Source: Pseudocolwellia agarivorans
Lineage (GTDB): Bacteria > Pseudomonadota > Gammaproteobacteria > Enterobacterales > Alteromonadaceae
Length of the DNA: 64,000 bases
Reading direction: 5' to 3'
Assembly (NCBI RefSeq): GCF_002000085.1
Contig: NZ_MUZU01000001.1
Coordinates: 186,001-250,000 of the forward strand
Shown here: piece by piece, positions 26,952 through 38,316 of the stretch
Position numbering within the stretch: position 1 is the stretch's first letter
Layout: each line of letters begins with the position of its first letter
Program-made: the position numbers and the translations under genes
Notes under the pieces: generated by a model
What the model was told of the DNA's origin: nothing
Database searches by the model: none
Seen by the model: only the letters and a program-made list of their open reading frames with translations

Positions 26952-27521
26952 CTAAGCTTTTTTCAAATAATCAGCCACTAATACAATACGAGTACCGTTA
27001 ACTTTACCTTCAATATGCTCAGGGTTGTCAGTTAACGTTATGCCTCTAACCAATGTGCCTTGTTTAGCGGTAAAGTTTGCTCCTTTTACCTTTAAATCTT
27101 TAATAAGGGTAACATCATCACCGTCTTGTAATTCTGCACCATTACTGTCTCTGGTAGGCCCTGCTCGCTCTGCTGCAGCAATACCTTGTTCAGCCCATGT
27201 TTTTACAGCGTCTTCCATGTAGATCATATCTAACGCATCTTGAGCCCAGCTCTCCGTAGATAATTTATGTAACATACGGTACGACATGACTTGAACAGCA
27301 GGTTCTTGATTCCACATACTGTCAGTTAAACAACGCCAGTGATTAATATCTAAATCAGCATTACCTTCAATTTGTGTTAAGCAAGTATTGCACACTAAAA
27401 TACTTTGTTGCGCACTTAAATCGCTTGTCGGCGGTACGGGATAAACAGCTAAATTATTCTTTTCTGTACACAGTTCACAGCTGTTATTACTACGTTGTTC
27501 CAATGCTTGTTGCGCTACCAT
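26952..27521 (-). CDS. phnA: PhnA-domain zinc-ribbon protein (YjdM-like)
   Basis: A 189-residue cytoplasmic protein. Near the N-terminus are two cysteine pairs, CELC and CNTC, forming a zinc ribbon. The C-terminal PhnA domain carries the hallmark segment SNGAELQDGDDVTLIKDLKVKG. The middle contains a helical region specific to the longer YjdM-type proteins. Despite the historical link to phosphonate use, this family is not shown to degrade phosphonates, and no phn genes are nearby. It is monocistronic. Confidence 0.85.
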   Translation of the reverse strand: MVAQQALEQRSNNSCELCTEKNNLAVYPVPPTSDLSAQQSILVCNTCLTQIEGNADLDINHWRCLTDSMWNQEPAVQVMSYRMLHKLSTESWAQDALDMIYMEDAVKTWAEQGIAAAERAGPTRDSNGAELQDGDDVTLIKDLKVKGANFTAKQGTLVRGITLTDNPEHIEGKVNGTRIVLVADYLKKA

Positions 27522-27743
27522 TTGCTTTCCTAAATGTTAATGTCTCAAAATTGATAAATTAAAAGTGCGCTAATTATACGACCCAATAGCAAAAACAACA
27601 ATTGTAAATAAGAATAAACACTTAAAAGCGTTACTTAGTCGAATTATGGTAGACAAGAAGCTAACAATAAGAAAAACTGTCTACATCATTATAGATGATT
27701 AAAAAATTTTCAAATTATAAAAACAATAACTTAGGCTTAATTT

Positions 27744-28970
27744 ATGACCTCAAATAACGAAAACCTTTCTTTACTCGCCAAAATAAAATCGATGGGGCTA
27801 GTTAGCCAAATTATCATCGCTATTATATTTGCATCAATATTTGCGACTATAGCCCCTGATACGGCGCAGTCGTTTTCAGTGTTGGGCCAATTTTTTGTTA
27901 ATGCACTTAAAGCTGTTGCACCCATACTAATTTTTGTTTTAGTTATGTCTTCAATTGCCAATCAAAAGCCAAACAACGATGCTAATCTAAAACCTATTAT
28001 CGCACTGTATTTAATAGGAACACTAAGTGCCGCCTTTGTTGCAGTTATCTTAAGTTTTTTATTTCCAACCACGCTAACTTTAGATATTGCCAGTGCTGTA
28101 GCAAACCCACCTCAAGGGCTTGGTGAAGTATTAACAACCCTTGCATTTAAAGTGGTAGAAAATCCTGTTAAAGCGATTATTAATGGTAATTTTATTGCCG
28201 TATTAGCGTGGGGAATTGGGTTAGGGCTTACTCTAAAGCATTCCAATGAAAGCACTAAAACGATGGTTCACGACTTTAGCGAAGCGATAACAAGCATTGT
28301 AAAGCTCGTTATTCGTTTTGCACCTATTGGTATATTTGGGTTAGTGGCTAACACCATTGCAAGTACTGGCTTTGCTGTATTTGCTGAATATGGTCAGCTA
28401 TTAACGGTACTCGTTGGCTCTATGTTAATCATTGCTTTAATTGTTAACCCATTAATTGTTTATGTTATTACTAAACAAAACCCCTACCCTTTAGTTTTCA
28501 CTTGTTTGAAAGAGTCAGGTATTACAGCATTCTTCACCCGAAGTTCAGCAGCAAACGTTCCAATTAATTTAGCTTTATGTAAGAAACTTAAATTGCACGA
28601 AGACACTTACTCTATTTCAATCCCATTAGGCTCAGCGATAAATATGGCTGGTGCTGCTATTACAGTAACAGTTTTAACCCTTGCGACCGCAAATAGCCTA
28701 GGCATTGAAATAGACTTTCCTACAGCTCTATTATTATGTGTAGTTGCGTCCATTTCAGCTTGTGGATCTTCAGGGGTTGCTGGTGGTTCATTGCTACTTA
28801 TTCCGTTAGCCTGTAGTTTATTTGGCGTACCTAACGATGTTGCAATGCAAGTGGTAGCGATTGGTTTTATTATTGGTGTGATACAAGACTCGGCAGAAAC
28901 GGCTCTGAATAGCTCAACGGATGTTGTATTTACTGCAGCAGCATCTCATTATCTTGATAAGGATAAATAA
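27744..28970 (+). CDS. sstT: Serine/threonine:sodium symporter SstT
   Basis: A 408-residue inner-membrane transporter of the dicarboxylate/amino acid:cation symporter family, close in length to E. coli SstT (414). It is hydrophobic throughout, with conserved sequence in the hairpin and core regions: [31 protein letters not shown] and [19 protein letters not shown]. Sodium-driven uptake of serine and threonine is the known family role. It is monocistronic and closed by a strong bidirectional terminator. Confidence 0.93.
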   Translation: MTSNNENLSLLAKIKSMGLVSQIIIAIIFASIFATIAPDTAQSFSVLGQFFVNALKAVAPILIFVLVMSSIANQKPNNDANLKPIIALYLIGTLSAAFVAVILSFLFPTTLTLDIASAVANPPQGLGEVLTTLAFKVVENPVKAIINGNFIAVLAWGIGLGLTLKHSNESTKTMVHDFSEAITSIVKLVIRFAPIGIFGLVANTIASTGFAVFAEYGQLLTVLVGSMLIIALIVNPLIVYVITKQNPYPLVFTCLKESGITAFFTRSSAANVPINLALCKKLKLHEDTYSISIPLGSAINMAGAAITVTVLTLATANSLGIEIDFPTALLLCVVASISACGSSGVAGGSLLLIPLACSLFGVPNDVAMQVVAIGFIIGVIQDSAETALNSSTDVVFTAAASHYLDKDK

Positions 28971-29008
28971 CCTGAAATCCGGTTAAATAAATATTCGTTA
29001 ATACAACT

Positions 29009-29040
29009 AAAAAACGCCACTTAATTAAGTGGCGTTTTTT
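29009..29040. terminator. Bidirectional rho-independent terminator between sstT and tilS
   Basis: AAAAAACGCCACTTAA and TTAAGTGGCGTTTTTT form a perfect 32-base palindrome with A- and T-runs on the two sides. It sits between convergent stops at 28970 and 29043, so it can serve both genes. Confidence 0.88.
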
Positions 29041-29042
29041 AG

Positions 29043-30476
29043 TCAAGCATTCCATATTATCTGCAAAGTGTCATCTTTCTCTTTAGGTATGAACTCCTTA
29101 CAAACAAAATATCCTATTACAGCCACAAGCTGATCATCATAATAAACAAAAGGTAACCGTTTTCTCTGCCATGTAGGGATATCTAATTCTTGTAAAATCT
29201 TTTTTAATGAGCGTGAATGTTGTCGATAATCAGGTATACAAGTAGGATTATTATGAGAAAACCGAATGGTAACTTTTTGTGATAAGACTGGTGCAATAAC
29301 CTGACAATTTTGAATGTTTTTAGAAGTTAAATCACCATGCTTATCAGCAATTTTTTCATTACTTTTGTGCTTAAACAGTAATTCACCTAAACCATCAGGT
29401 AGTTGAACAACATTATCTATAATCGATTCTAATTCAGACTTAACACACGAATAAAAGTCAGATACGTCTTTAAAATCAGCCGTTAAATAAACACATTGTT
29501 TAAAACGTCTTAGCCAATAATTACCAACCTTTACCGCAGGGCTTTTATCATTATTAGCTAAAAGCTGTGTTTGTAATTGGATTAATTGCGCAGTACTAGG
29601 CATTAAGCATTGATGAATACTTAAAAAATAACGAATAACATTATTAAACCGTGCTTGAGATAATTGTTGTAACTTAACTAACGATAACATGTTAACACCT
29701 ATTTTAATATTTTCAAGATCTTGCTCTGCCAACTCTGTTAACAATAGCTCAGCTTCTTGGCAATGTTCAGCGCTTCTGTTCATCGTTTTTAAAAAACTCG
29801 GCCAACGCTCAGTAATAATAGGCATAACTTGGTGACGTAGAAAGTTACGATCAAATCGAACGTCTTCATTCGATTCATCATCAATCCAAGTTAATTGATG
29901 CTCTTGCGCATAGGCCTCTATTTCGCTTCTTGAAATACCTAATAACGGTCTGCCTAATAATGAAGTGCCAAAGACCATTTCTTGTTTCATGGCTGACAAA
30001 CCTTTTAAGCCAGAACCGCGCTTTAAAGCTAATAAAAAAGTTTCAGCTTGATCATCATTATGATGGCCCGTAAGCACTAATACATGCTTAAATTCTTTAT
30101 TTTTGATGAGAGACTTAAGCGCGTCATATCTAGCATCTCTAGCAAGCTCTTCAAGACTATGTTGCGCTTTAGCTTTTACATTAACCCTACAAATATCTAA
30201 AGGTAATTGGTGCAAGTTACATTGCTGTTGAGCAAAGTTTTCCCATTTAAGTGCGTTACTACTTAAGCCATGATTAACATGACACACACTTATTGAACAA
30301 CTCAATGCTTGGTTAATGTTTTGAGGATTATTTAAAATGTTGTTTTTAAAGTTTGATAATGCGTGTAATAAAACTTGAGAGTCTATTCCACCACTATAAG
30401 CGATAATAATATGTGTATTAGAATGTGATTGAAGGTAGGTGGTAATATAATTAAATAGAGTGGATTCTAACGACAT
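29043..30476 (-). CDS. tilS: tRNA(Ile)-lysidine synthetase
   Basis: TilS attaches lysine to C34 of the AUA-reading tRNA(Ile), changing its codon and amino-acid identity. The protein is 477 residues, longer than the E. coli enzyme (432). The ATP-pyrophosphatase loop SGGIDS is at residues 28-33, followed by GHHNDDQAETFL. The C-terminal TilS domain includes SRSLKKILQELDIPTWQRKRLPF. It is the last gene of the long minus-strand block, after accA, as in E. coli. Confidence 0.94.
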   Translation of the reverse strand: MSLESTLFNYITTYLQSHSNTHIIIAYSGGIDSQVLLHALSNFKNNILNNPQNINQALSCSISVCHVNHGLSSNALKWENFAQQQCNLHQLPLDICRVNVKAKAQHSLEELARDARYDALKSLIKNKEFKHVLVLTGHHNDDQAETFLLALKRGSGLKGLSAMKQEMVFGTSLLGRPLLGISRSEIEAYAQEHQLTWIDDESNEDVRFDRNFLRHQVMPIITERWPSFLKTMNRSAEHCQEAELLLTELAEQDLENIKIGVNMLSLVKLQQLSQARFNNVIRYFLSIHQCLMPSTAQLIQLQTQLLANNDKSPAVKVGNYWLRRFKQCVYLTADFKDVSDFYSCVKSELESIIDNVVQLPDGLGELLFKHKSNEKIADKHGDLTSKNIQNCQVIAPVLSQKVTIRFSHNNPTCIPDYRQHSRSLKKILQELDIPTWQRKRLPFVYYDDQLVAVIGYFVCKEFIPKEKDDTLQIIWNA

Positions 30477-30501
30477 AAAATTAGCCTTACTCTTTTAATA
30501 T

Positions 30502-30531
30502 TTTCCAGCGTTAAGTGCTTAACGCTGGAAA
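30502..30531 (-). terminator. Hairpin between accA and tilS
   Basis: TTTCCAGCGTTAAG and CTTAACGCTGGAAA form a perfect 14-base stem with a two-base loop. It lies between the accA stop and the tilS start. No U-tract follows on the minus strand, so it may attenuate or stabilise rather than fully terminate. Confidence 0.55.
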
Positions 30532-30550
30532 GTTATAACAGGTTACTAAA

Positions 30551-31507
30551 TTAACAATAACCGTAAGACATTAAACGATCGTAACGTTTTTCAATAAGTT
30601 CATCTTTAGGCAAATCAGTTAACTCAGCTAAGTTACGCTTAAGTTCTTGTTTTAAACATTCGGCCATAAGATCCATATCTCTATGAGCTCCGCCTAAAGG
30701 CTCTTCAACTACGTTATCAATTAATTCTAATTCTTTAATACGTTTTGCTGTAATCCCCATAGCCTCTGCTGCTACAGGTGCTTTTTCAGCTGTTTTCCAT
30801 AAAATTGAAGCACAACCTTCTGGTGAAATTACTGAATAGGTTGAATATTGCAACATATTAACTCTGTCACCAACACCAATAGCAAGAGCACCACCAGAAC
30901 CACCTTCACCTATAACAGTACAAACAATAGGTACAGTTAATCGCGACATAACTTTTAAGTTAGTGGCGATAGCTTCTGATTGACCTCGCTCTTCAGCACC
31001 AATACCAGGGTAAGCACCGGGAGTGTCAATAAGGGTAATAATAGGCATATTAAAACGTTCAGCCATTTTCATTAAACGTAAAGCTTTACGGTAACCTTCT
31101 GGACGTGGCATACCAAAATTACGTTTAACTTTTTCATTTGTTGAACGCCCTTTTTGATGACCAATAATCATCACTGGCATACCGTCTAAGCGAGCAGTAC
31201 CGCCAACAATAGCTTTATCGTCAGCATAAGCACGGTCACCCGCTAATTCGTCAAATTCTGTGAACATACGTTCAATATAATCAAGCGTATAAGGGCGTTG
31301 TGGATGACGAGCAACACGAGCCGTTTGCCAAGGATCTAAGTTGGCAAAGATTTTTTTGGTTTGTTCTTTGTTTTTCTCATGAAGTTGCATAATTTGATCT
31401 TCAAGATCTAAATCAAGCTCTTGACCAGAATTAACTGACTTTAATTCTTCAATTTTTGCTTCAAGTTCTGAAATGGGCTGTTCAAAGTCTAAAAAATTTA
31501 ATGACAT
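30551..31507 (-). CDS. accA: Acetyl-CoA carboxylase carboxyltransferase subunit alpha
   Basis: AccA with AccD transfers CO2 from carboxybiotin to acetyl-CoA, the committed step of fatty-acid synthesis. The protein is 318 residues (E. coli 319). An N-terminal helical region ([15 protein letters not shown]) precedes the crotonase-type core containing [27 protein letters not shown] and [12 protein letters not shown]. It lies 42 bases downstream of dnaE, in the conserved dnaE-accA order. Confidence 0.96.
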   Translation of the reverse strand: MSLNFLDFEQPISELEAKIEELKSVNSGQELDLDLEDQIMQLHEKNKEQTKKIFANLDPWQTARVARHPQRPYTLDYIERMFTEFDELAGDRAYADDKAIVGGTARLDGMPVMIIGHQKGRSTNEKVKRNFGMPRPEGYRKALRLMKMAERFNMPIITLIDTPGAYPGIGAEERGQSEAIATNLKVMSRLTVPIVCTVIGEGGSGGALAIGVGDRVNMLQYSTYSVISPEGCASILWKTAEKAPVAAEAMGITAKRIKELELIDNVVEEPLGGAHRDMDLMAECLKQELKRNLAELTDLPKDELIEKRYDRLMSYGYC

Positions 31508-31549
31508 GTGAATTTTTTACCTAAGTCTTTGAGCTGTAGTACACAACTC

Positions 31550-34500
31550 TTATTTAAATTGTAACGCTAAGCACTCTTCACCAAGTAGTGTTCTTAGTTC
31601 ATGCAATAAAGCATCTTCTGGAGTAACTCGCCATTGTACGCCTAGTTCAAGCATTCCCTGCGCTTCTTCGCGTTGATAAAATACTCTAACAGGACAAGTA
31701 CCATCTTTAAAAGGAGACAGTACCTGAGAAAATTTTTCTATAAAATTGTTACCAATTGCTGCTCTTTTTACGTGTATATCAAGAGATGTTACATAGTTTT
31801 CTCTTGCGTCAGCAATGGTCATTATATCTCGGGCGGTCATTGTAATGCCACCAGAATATTCATCAAAGCTGACCTGTCCACTACACACTAAAATAGCGTC
31901 AGTAACAAGTAGCTCGGCAAAGGTATCATAATCATCAGGAAAAAGTCGAATATCAATACGCGCACTTTTGTCATCTAAGGTAACTAATGCCCATCGACGA
32001 CCCCGTTTATTCACCATAACCCTAACACCTAAAACTAAACCAACAGCTACGGTTGTTTTATCTTTATTTGTAGGTTGCATGCTAACTAATCGTCCACTGG
32101 CATAGTGCTTTATTTCAGATAAATATCGATTAATGGGGTGGCCCGTTAGATATAAACCTAAGGTTTCTTTTTCACCATTAAGCCAAACTTCTTCAGGCCA
32201 CTGAGTTACGGCTTTAAAAGCTTGCCTTGTATCTTCAGGTTGTTCGTTAATCAGTCCAAATAAATCATCTTGTCCTAATGCTTGAGCTTTAGCATGTTGA
32301 TCGGCAGCCTTTATTGCTTCAGGTAAAGTTTCGAATAATGCAGCTCGATGAGGCCCTAGATTATCCATTGCTCCAGCTTTAATTAGCTTTTCAAGCACTC
32401 TTTTATTCGTTTTTTTAAGGTCTAAACGTGCACAAAAATCAAATAAGTCAACAAACGGACCACCTTCTATTCGTGCTTTAATAATGGCTTCAATTGGGCC
32501 TTCACCCACACCTTTAACCGCACCAATACCGTAAACAATTTGATTATCTTCATTTACAGTAAATTTATAATGTCCGGCATTAACATCTGGCGGAAGAATA
32601 TCAATGCCCATGTTTCCACATTCGTCGACTAGGGTAACAATCTTATCGGTATTATCCATATCGGCAGACATTACAGCCGCCATAAATGGCGCGGGATAGT
32701 GAGTTTTCATCCATAAGGTTTGGTATGAAACTAATGCGTAAGCAGCTGAATGTGACTTGTTAAAACCGTAACCAGCAAATTTTTCCACCAAATCGAAGAT
32801 TTTCATGGCCAATTCGCCATCTACGCCACGGTTTATAGCTCCTTGCTCAAAACCGGCACGTTGTTTTGCCATTTCTTCGGGTTTTTTCTTACCCATGGCT
32901 CGACGAAGCATATCTGCCCCGCCAAGAGAATATCCCGCTAAAACCTGCGCTATTTGCATTACTTGTTCTTGGTACAAGATAATACCGTAGGTAGGCTCTA
33001 ATATCGGCTTAAGATCTATATGTTGCCATGTTTCATCAGGGTAGCTTACAACTTCACGTCCATGTTTACGTTCTATAAAGTTATCAACCATGCCTGACTG
33101 TAGTGGCCCAGGTCTAAATAATGCTACGAGTGCGATAATATCTTCAAAGCAATCAGGTTTTAATTTAGCGATTAAAGATTTCATACCGCTAGATTCTAAT
33201 TGGAATACAGCGGTTGTTTCAGCATTTAATAATACTTTGAAACTAGCAGGGTCTTCTAAATTTATACTAGCTATATCAATAGGCTCTTTACCCGCTTTTA
33301 ATAGTTTTTCATCAGCCATTTCAATGGCCCACTGCAAAATAGTAAGCGTTCTAAGACCTAAAAAATCAAATTTAACTAAACCAGCATCTTCCACATCATT
33401 TTTATCAAATTGTGTAACTGGGTTTTTACCTTCGTCATCACAATAAAGTGGTGCAAAATCGGTAATAGTTGTAGGTGAAATAACAACACCACCCGCATGT
33501 TTACCAGCATTTCTGGTAGTACCTTCTAAGATACGACACATATCAATGAGATCTTTCACATCAGAATCTTGTGCGTATGCTTCTGGTAATTTGGGTTCTA
33601 CTTCAAATGCTTTTGCTAAGGTCATTCCCGGATCACCAGGAATTAATTTAGAGATACGATCAACAAAACCATAAGGATGACCAAGAACGCGGCCAACATC
33701 TCGAATTACCGCTTTTGCTGCCATAGTACCAAAGGTAATAATTTGAGATACAGCATCACGACCATAAAGTTCGGCAACATGATCTATTACCTCATCTCGA
33801 CGATCCATACAAAAGTCGATATCAAAATCAGGCATTGATACACGCTCAGGATTTAAGAATCGTTCGAAAAGTAAATCATATTCAAGGGGATCTAAATCAG
33901 TAATTTTTTGAGCGTAGGCCACTAAAGAACCCGCGCCTGAACCACGGCCTGGCCCTACAGGAATATTATTATCTTTACTCCATTGAATAAACTCCATTAC
34001 GATCAAGAAGTAACCGGGAAAGCCCATTTTGTTAATTACTTCTAGTTCAATTGCTAAACGCTCATCGTAAGGCTTTCGTTTTTCAGCAAAGTCAGGCGCA
34101 TCTTTATCAAATAAAAACTCTAACCTTTCTTGTAAACCTTCTTCTGAAACTTTAACTAAATAATCTTCTATTGATAAGCCTTCGGTAGGAAAATCAGGTA
34201 AAACATATTCACCTAAAGTTACTGTGACATTGCATCGTTTAGCAATTTCAACACTGTTGGCTAATGCTTCAGGAATATCAGCAAAAAGTTCACACATTTC
34301 TTCTTCAGAACGTAAGTATTGCTCTTTGCTATAACGCTTAGGCCGACGTTTATCATCTAAGGTAAAACCATCATGAATTGCAACTCGAATTTCATGTGCA
34401 TCAAAATTTTCTTCCGTTAAGAACATCACTTCGTTGGTTGCAACTACAGGAAGTTGATACTTTTGAGCGGTTTCTATTGCTAAATGTAAATACGTTTCTT

Positions 34501-35101
34501 CATTCTCACGACCTGTTCGTATAAGCTCTAAAAAAAAGTTATTGTTAAAGTGTTGCTGATAAAAAGTAACCATGTCATCAACTAATGCCATGTTTCCTTT
34601 TGTGAGAGCTTTACCTATGTCGCCTTCTCGACCACCAGATAAAAGAATTAAACCTTCTGAATAATCAATTAGCCAACTCTTATCTATAACGGCTTTACCT
34701 TGAATATGTCCTCTAAGATACGCATTAGAAATAAGTTCAGTTAGGTTTTTATAGCCTTTATTATTAGACGCCAACACCACAAGACGAAAAAGTTCATCTC
34801 CTAATTCATCACTTTGCACCCAAAAATCAGCCCCAATAATAGGCTTAATACCTGCTCCATGAGTAGCATGATAATATTTAACTAAACCACATAAATTTGT
34901 TTGATCAGTAAGCGCTAAAGCTGGCATTGATAAATCTGCGGCCTTACTCACTATTGGCTTAACTTTATTTAAGCCGTCACACATTGAGTAATCGCTATGT
35001 ACTCTTAAATGTACAAACTTAGGATCTCTAGCCATAGGTACATCGGTTTCTGATGATATTTCTACGAGTTGACTTGTATCTTCAGGCTGATTATCAGACA
35101 T
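31550..35101 (-). CDS. dnaE: DNA polymerase III subunit alpha
   Basis: DnaE is the replicative polymerase of the holoenzyme. The predicted protein is 1183 residues (E. coli 1160). The N-terminal PHP domain begins with [11 protein letters not shown]. The polymerase active site contains PDFDIDF with two catalytic aspartates. A clamp-binding peptide QDDLF is present near residue 930, and an OB-fold and C-terminal tau-binding region follow. The ATG overlaps the rnhB stop by one base (TAATG), suggesting coupled translation. It gives an N-terminal extension of about 22 residues over E. coli; an alternative Met at 35035 would match E. coli but has no ribosome site. Confidence 0.95.
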   Translation of the reverse strand: MSDNQPEDTSQLVEISSETDVPMARDPKFVHLRVHSDYSMCDGLNKVKPIVSKAADLSMPALALTDQTNLCGLVKYYHATHGAGIKPIIGADFWVQSDELGDELFRLVVLASNNKGYKNLTELISNAYLRGHIQGKAVIDKSWLIDYSEGLILLSGGREGDIGKALTKGNMALVDDMVTFYQQHFNNNFFLELIRTGRENEETYLHLAIETAQKYQLPVVATNEVMFLTEENFDAHEIRVAIHDGFTLDDKRRPKRYSKEQYLRSEEEMCELFADIPEALANSVEIAKRCNVTVTLGEYVLPDFPTEGLSIEDYLVKVSEEGLQERLEFLFDKDAPDFAEKRKPYDERLAIELEVINKMGFPGYFLIVMEFIQWSKDNNIPVGPGRGSGAGSLVAYAQKITDLDPLEYDLLFERFLNPERVSMPDFDIDFCMDRRDEVIDHVAELYGRDAVSQIITFGTMAAKAVIRDVGRVLGHPYGFVDRISKLIPGDPGMTLAKAFEVEPKLPEAYAQDSDVKDLIDMCRILEGTTRNAGKHAGGVVISPTTITDFAPLYCDDEGKNPVTQFDKNDVEDAGLVKFDFLGLRTLTILQWAIEMADEKLLKAGKEPIDIASINLEDPASFKVLLNAETTAVFQLESSGMKSLIAKLKPDCFEDIIALVALFRPGPLQSGMVDNFIERKHGREVVSYPDETWQHIDLKPILEPTYGIILYQEQVMQIAQVLAGYSLGGADMLRRAMGKKKPEEMAKQRAGFEQGAINRGVDGELAMKIFDLVEKFAGYGFNKSHSAAYALVSYQTLWMKTHYPAPFMAAVMSADMDNTDKIVTLVDECGNMGIDILPPDVNAGHYKFTVNEDNQIVYGIGAVKGVGEGPIEAIIKARIEGGPFVDLFDFCARLDLKKTNKRVLEKLIKAGAMDNLGPHRAALFETLPEAIKAADQHAKAQALGQDDLFGLINEQPEDTRQAFKAVTQWPEEVWLNGEKETLGLYLTGHPINRYLSEIKHYASGRLVSMQPTNKDKTTVAVGLVLGVRVMVNKRGRRWALVTLDDKSARIDIRLFPDDYDTFAELLVTDAILVCSGQVSFDEYSGGITMTARDIMTIADARENYVTSLDIHVKRAAIGNNFIEKFSQVLSPFKDGTCPVRVFYQREEAQGMLELGVQWRVTPEDALLHELRTLLGEECLALQFK

Positions 35102-35784
35102 TAAGGTTTATTAACCCCTTGCTCTTGAATAACTTTAGCGACAGGTTTAAAGCTCGCGCGATAACAACTTAGAACGCCATGTTCAATAATTTTCTCTAGG
35201 TGTGCTTTAGTTGGGTAACCTTTATGTTGGGCAAAGCCGTATTCTGGATATAATTTATCTAAGGCGACCATTTCTTCATCACGAGCAACCTTAGCTAATA
35301 TTGAAGCCGCACTGATTTCAGCAACTCTGTCATCACCTTTTATTACGGCTTGCGTTTCTATGTTTCCGTTTTCACTTAAAAATACAGGACATCGATTACC
35401 ATCCACTAAAACGTAATCAGGGGTAACATCTAACCCTTGTACAGCACGTTGCATAGCCAACATAGTGGCGTGCAATATATTTAACGTATCTATTTCTTCA
35501 GGTGTTGCTCTACCTATTGCCCAAGAGGTTGCCTTTTGTTTTATTTCTTCGGCGAGTAATGGTCGTTTTTTTTCTGACAATTTTTTAGAATCTTTTAAAC
35601 CTTCAATAGGATTGTCTGGATCAAGTATTACAGCAGCAGTAACAACATCACCGACTAAAGGACCTCGACCAACTTCATCAACACCGGCAATACAATAAGC
35701 GAGTGGGTATTCGAATGGGGGAAAAATAACTTTAGGCTTTTTAATCACCTCTTTCACTGAATTTTTTTTTGTTTTTTCAGTCAT
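35101..35784 (-). CDS. rnhB: Ribonuclease HII
   Basis: RNase HII nicks RNA-DNA hybrids, including single ribonucleotides in DNA. The protein is 227 residues, longer than E. coli (198) because of a basic N-terminal extension of some 30 residues rich in Lys. The catalytic DEVGRG motif follows at about residue 36, and other acidic ligands lie in VLVDGN and [13 protein letters not shown]. The start overlaps the lpxB stop by four bases and the stop overlaps dnaE by one, so the three are translationally linked. Confidence 0.95.
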   Translation of the reverse strand: MTEKTKKNSVKEVIKKPKVIFPPFEYPLAYCIAGVDEVGRGPLVGDVVTAAVILDPDNPIEGLKDSKKLSEKKRPLLAEEIKQKATSWAIGRATPEEIDTLNILHATMLAMQRAVQGLDVTPDYVLVDGNRCPVFLSENGNIETQAVIKGDDRVAEISAASILAKVARDEEMVALDKLYPEYGFAQHKGYPTKAHLEKIIEHGVLSCYRASFKPVAKVIQEQGVNKP

Positions 35785-36962
35785 GATCCCATTAATCCAA
35801 TAATTGCTTGAGCCGATTTTTCACTTGCATCTTGTTTAAGGCTTTGATGAATTTTCATGAATTTGTCATTTAAATTTGATTGATCTTCATTAAGAAATTT
35901 TTGTAACAAAGGTACTATTTTTTCTGGTACCACTTCATCTTGTAATAATTCAGGCACAAGCGTTTCATTCGCTAATAAATTAGGTAAAGAAAACCATTTG
36001 AGTTTTACTAACCATTTTGCCAACATATAAGTAATAAAATTGAATTTATACGTAATCACCATAGGACGTTTAATTAAAGCGGCTTCAAGAGTTACTGTAC
36101 CTGAAGCGGTTAATAAACAGTCACTTGCCGCCATCACTTTGTGTGTTTGATTAATAATAATTTGTACAGGTAAGTGAGGTGCTATTTCATTTTTAAGCGT
36201 AGTAAATTGCTCTGCTCTTTTTTCACTGATCATTGGAGCAATAAATAACAAGTTTTCATCTTGCTCTGCAAGTATTAAAGCACTTTTTAAAAACGGCGCT
36301 ACTAATTTAGCTAACTCACCACCACGACTACCCGGCATAAGAGCCAGAATTTTAGCATTTTCAGGTAAATTAAGAGATTTTCTTGCTTCAAGTTTACTTG
36401 AAACTAATGGAATATCATCAGCAAGAGAATGCCCTACAAAGGTACAAGGTACATTATGTTTATCATAAAACTTTTTCTCGAATGGAAGTAATGATAAAAC
36501 GAGATGGGTCGCACGTGCTATTTTAAAGATACGCTTTTCACGCCAAGCCCAGACGGAAGGACTCACATATTGAACCGTTTTAATACCGCACCGTTTTAAT
36601 TTTTCTTCTAGGGTTAAATTAAAATCAGGTGCGTCTATACCAATGAATATATCAGGCTTATTCTCTTTAAAATAATTAACAACACTTTTACGCACATACA
36701 TTAATCGTTTCAAACGTCCTAAAACTTCAACAATGCCCATAACAGAAAGTTCATCCATAGCAAATAAACTTTCAAAACCTTGATTAAGCATTTTGGGGCC
36801 GCCAATACCAACAAATTTAGCATTAGGGTAAGTACGTTTTAACGCTATAATTAGGCCTTCACCTAAAGTATCCCCAGAATGCTCTCCAACAACAATACCG
36901 ATAACAGGAGTTTTAGATGATGAAGCTATAACCGAATGAGTTTCGTTTGAATGATAAGTCAC
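35781..36962 (-). CDS. lpxB: Lipid-A-disaccharide synthase
   Basis: LpxB joins UDP-2,3-diacylglucosamine and lipid X to make the lipid A disaccharide at the inner face of the inner membrane. The protein is 393 residues (E. coli 382) and has the GT19 features: [13 protein letters not shown] near the N-terminus, [20 protein letters not shown] and a C-terminal [11 protein letters not shown] nucleotide-sugar region. The N-terminus has about a dozen extra residues, rich in Ser and Thr. It sits in the standard lpxD-fabZ-lpxA-lpxB-rnhB-dnaE order. Confidence 0.95.
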   Translation of the reverse strand: MTYHSNETHSVIASSSKTPVIGIVVGEHSGDTLGEGLIIALKRTYPNAKFVGIGGPKMLNQGFESLFAMDELSVMGIVEVLGRLKRLMYVRKSVVNYFKENKPDIFIGIDAPDFNLTLEEKLKRCGIKTVQYVSPSVWAWREKRIFKIARATHLVLSLLPFEKKFYDKHNVPCTFVGHSLADDIPLVSSKLEARKSLNLPENAKILALMPGSRGGELAKLVAPFLKSALILAEQDENLLFIAPMISEKRAEQFTTLKNEIAPHLPVQIIINQTHKVMAASDCLLTASGTVTLEAALIKRPMVITYKFNFITYMLAKWLVKLKWFSLPNLLANETLVPELLQDEVVPEKIVPLLQKFLNEDQSNLNDKFMKIHQSLKQDASEKSAQAIIGLMGS

Positions 36963-37001
36963 AATACTTCTTATACAGTGAAGGCAAAGTGTATGCGGTA
37001 T

Positions 37002-37772
37002 TTAACGAATAATACCGCGGCTTGAATCTCGAATAAAATCAGAGAATAGTGCTAGTTCTGGCATGTTATCAGACAATTTATTTATTGACTCAATGGCGTC
37101 ATCAGCTGATAAGCCTTTTCTGTAAACGTCTTTGTATGCACGCTTAATTGTTAAAATAACATCTTTATCAAAACCACGACGTTTTAACCCCTCTGAGTTC
37201 AATCCAAAAGGTTTTGCCGGTTGTCCAGATGCCATTACATAAGGAGGTACATCTTTTAACACAAGTGCATTAGCGGCAATAAAACTATGAGCACCAATAT
37301 GACAAAACTGATGAACACCAGACATACCACCTAAAATAGCATGATCACCTACATGTACATGACCTGCAATTGATGCATTGTTTGCTAGTATACAATGATT
37401 ACCCACCACACAATCGTGAGCTACATGTGTATAAGCCATAAATAAATTATGACTGCCTATTTGAGTTAGGCTATTATCTTGAATAGTACCGCGATGAATA
37501 GTACACGATTCTCTAAATGTATTATTGTCACCAATAATTAACTCTGTTGGTTCACCAGCATATTTTAAATCTTGGCAGTCTTCACCAATACTAGCGAACT
37601 GAAAAATACGATTTCCTTTACCGATTCGTGTAGGGCCGTTAATAACAACGTGAGAACTTATTACACAGTCATCACCAATAACGACATTTTTACTAATATA
37701 TGTCCAAGGTCCAATTGTTACATTTTTCCCAATAACAGCACCTGGCTCAATAATAGCCTGTTCGTGAATCAT
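37002..37772 (-). CDS. lpxA: UDP-N-acetylglucosamine O-acyltransferase
   Basis: LpxA carries out the first acylation of lipid A synthesis with 3-hydroxyacyl-ACP. The start at 37772 (MIHEQAIIEPGAVIG) gives 256 residues and matches the family N-terminus. A longer frame from 37823 would overlap fabZ by 20 bases and adds residues without counterpart. The left-handed beta-helix is visible as hexapeptide repeats (IGKNVT, IGDDCV, VGNHCI). The catalytic His is in the AYTHVAHDC region, and a C-terminal helical domain follows (GLKRRGFDKD). Confidence 0.94.
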   Translation of the reverse strand: MIHEQAIIEPGAVIGKNVTIGPWTYISKNVVIGDDCVISSHVVINGPTRIGKGNRIFQFASIGEDCQDLKYAGEPTELIIGDNNTFRESCTIHRGTIQDNSLTQIGSHNLFMAYTHVAHDCVVGNHCILANNASIAGHVHVGDHAILGGMSGVHQFCHIGAHSFIAANALVLKDVPPYVMASGQPAKPFGLNSEGLKRRGFDKDVILTIKRAYKDVYRKGLSADDAIESINKLSDNMPELALFSDFIRDSSRGIIR

Positions 37773-37803
37773 CTTTTCACCATTTAATTTCTTTGAAATC
37801 GTT

Positions 37804-38256
37804 TTATAGTTTACGTCTGGCACACATTAAGTCTGCAGAACAAACCACTTTACCGTTTACTTTCGCTTCACCATGAAACTTCCACATACCACGACGCTCT
37901 TTGATAAACTCAACATGTAAGTGCATAGTATCACCTGGAACTACTGGTTGTTTAAAACGAGCATTATCAATAGAAGCAAATAAGTACATTTCGCCATCTT
38001 GGCGACCTTCACTCGATTTAAAGCCTAAAATCCCTGTTGCTTGCGCTAATGCCTCGAGTATTAAAACCCCCGGAAAAATTGCAAGTTCAGGAAAATGCCC
38101 TGTAAATACAGGTTCATTAAAAGTAACATTTTTGATTGCGTGAAGAGTTTTGCCTGGCACATAATCAAGAACACGATCCACGAGTAACATTGGGTAACGA
38201 TGAGGGATTAACTCTTGAATTTCATGAACGTTTAACTCATTTTTTTGAGATTCCAA
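37804..38256 (-). CDS. fabZ: 3-hydroxyacyl-ACP dehydratase FabZ
   Basis: FabZ dehydrates 3-hydroxyacyl-ACP in fatty-acid elongation and competes with LpxA and LpxD for hydroxyacyl-ACP. The protein is 150 residues with a hot-dog fold. The catalytic His is in the segment [20 protein letters not shown], whose Glu follows ten or so residues later, and the N-terminal [12 protein letters not shown] motif is present. It lies between lpxD and lpxA, as in most gammaproteobacteria. Confidence 0.96.
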   Translation of the reverse strand: MESQKNELNVHEIQELIPHRYPMLLVDRVLDYVPGKTLHAIKNVTFNEPVFTGHFPELAIFPGVLILEALAQATGILGFKSSEGRQDGEMYLFASIDNARFKQPVVPGDTMHLHVEFIKERRGMWKFHGEAKVNGKVVCSADLMCARRKL

Positions 38257-38316
38257 TTCATTATTCCTTATGAAAGTAATTTAACTAAAATAATTTTATC
38301 AAATAAATGATATAAG

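Noticed and set aside
31673-33446. Plus-strand frames of 60-118 codons inside dnaE
   Set aside because: They are antisense shadows of the strongly conserved dnaE coding frame.
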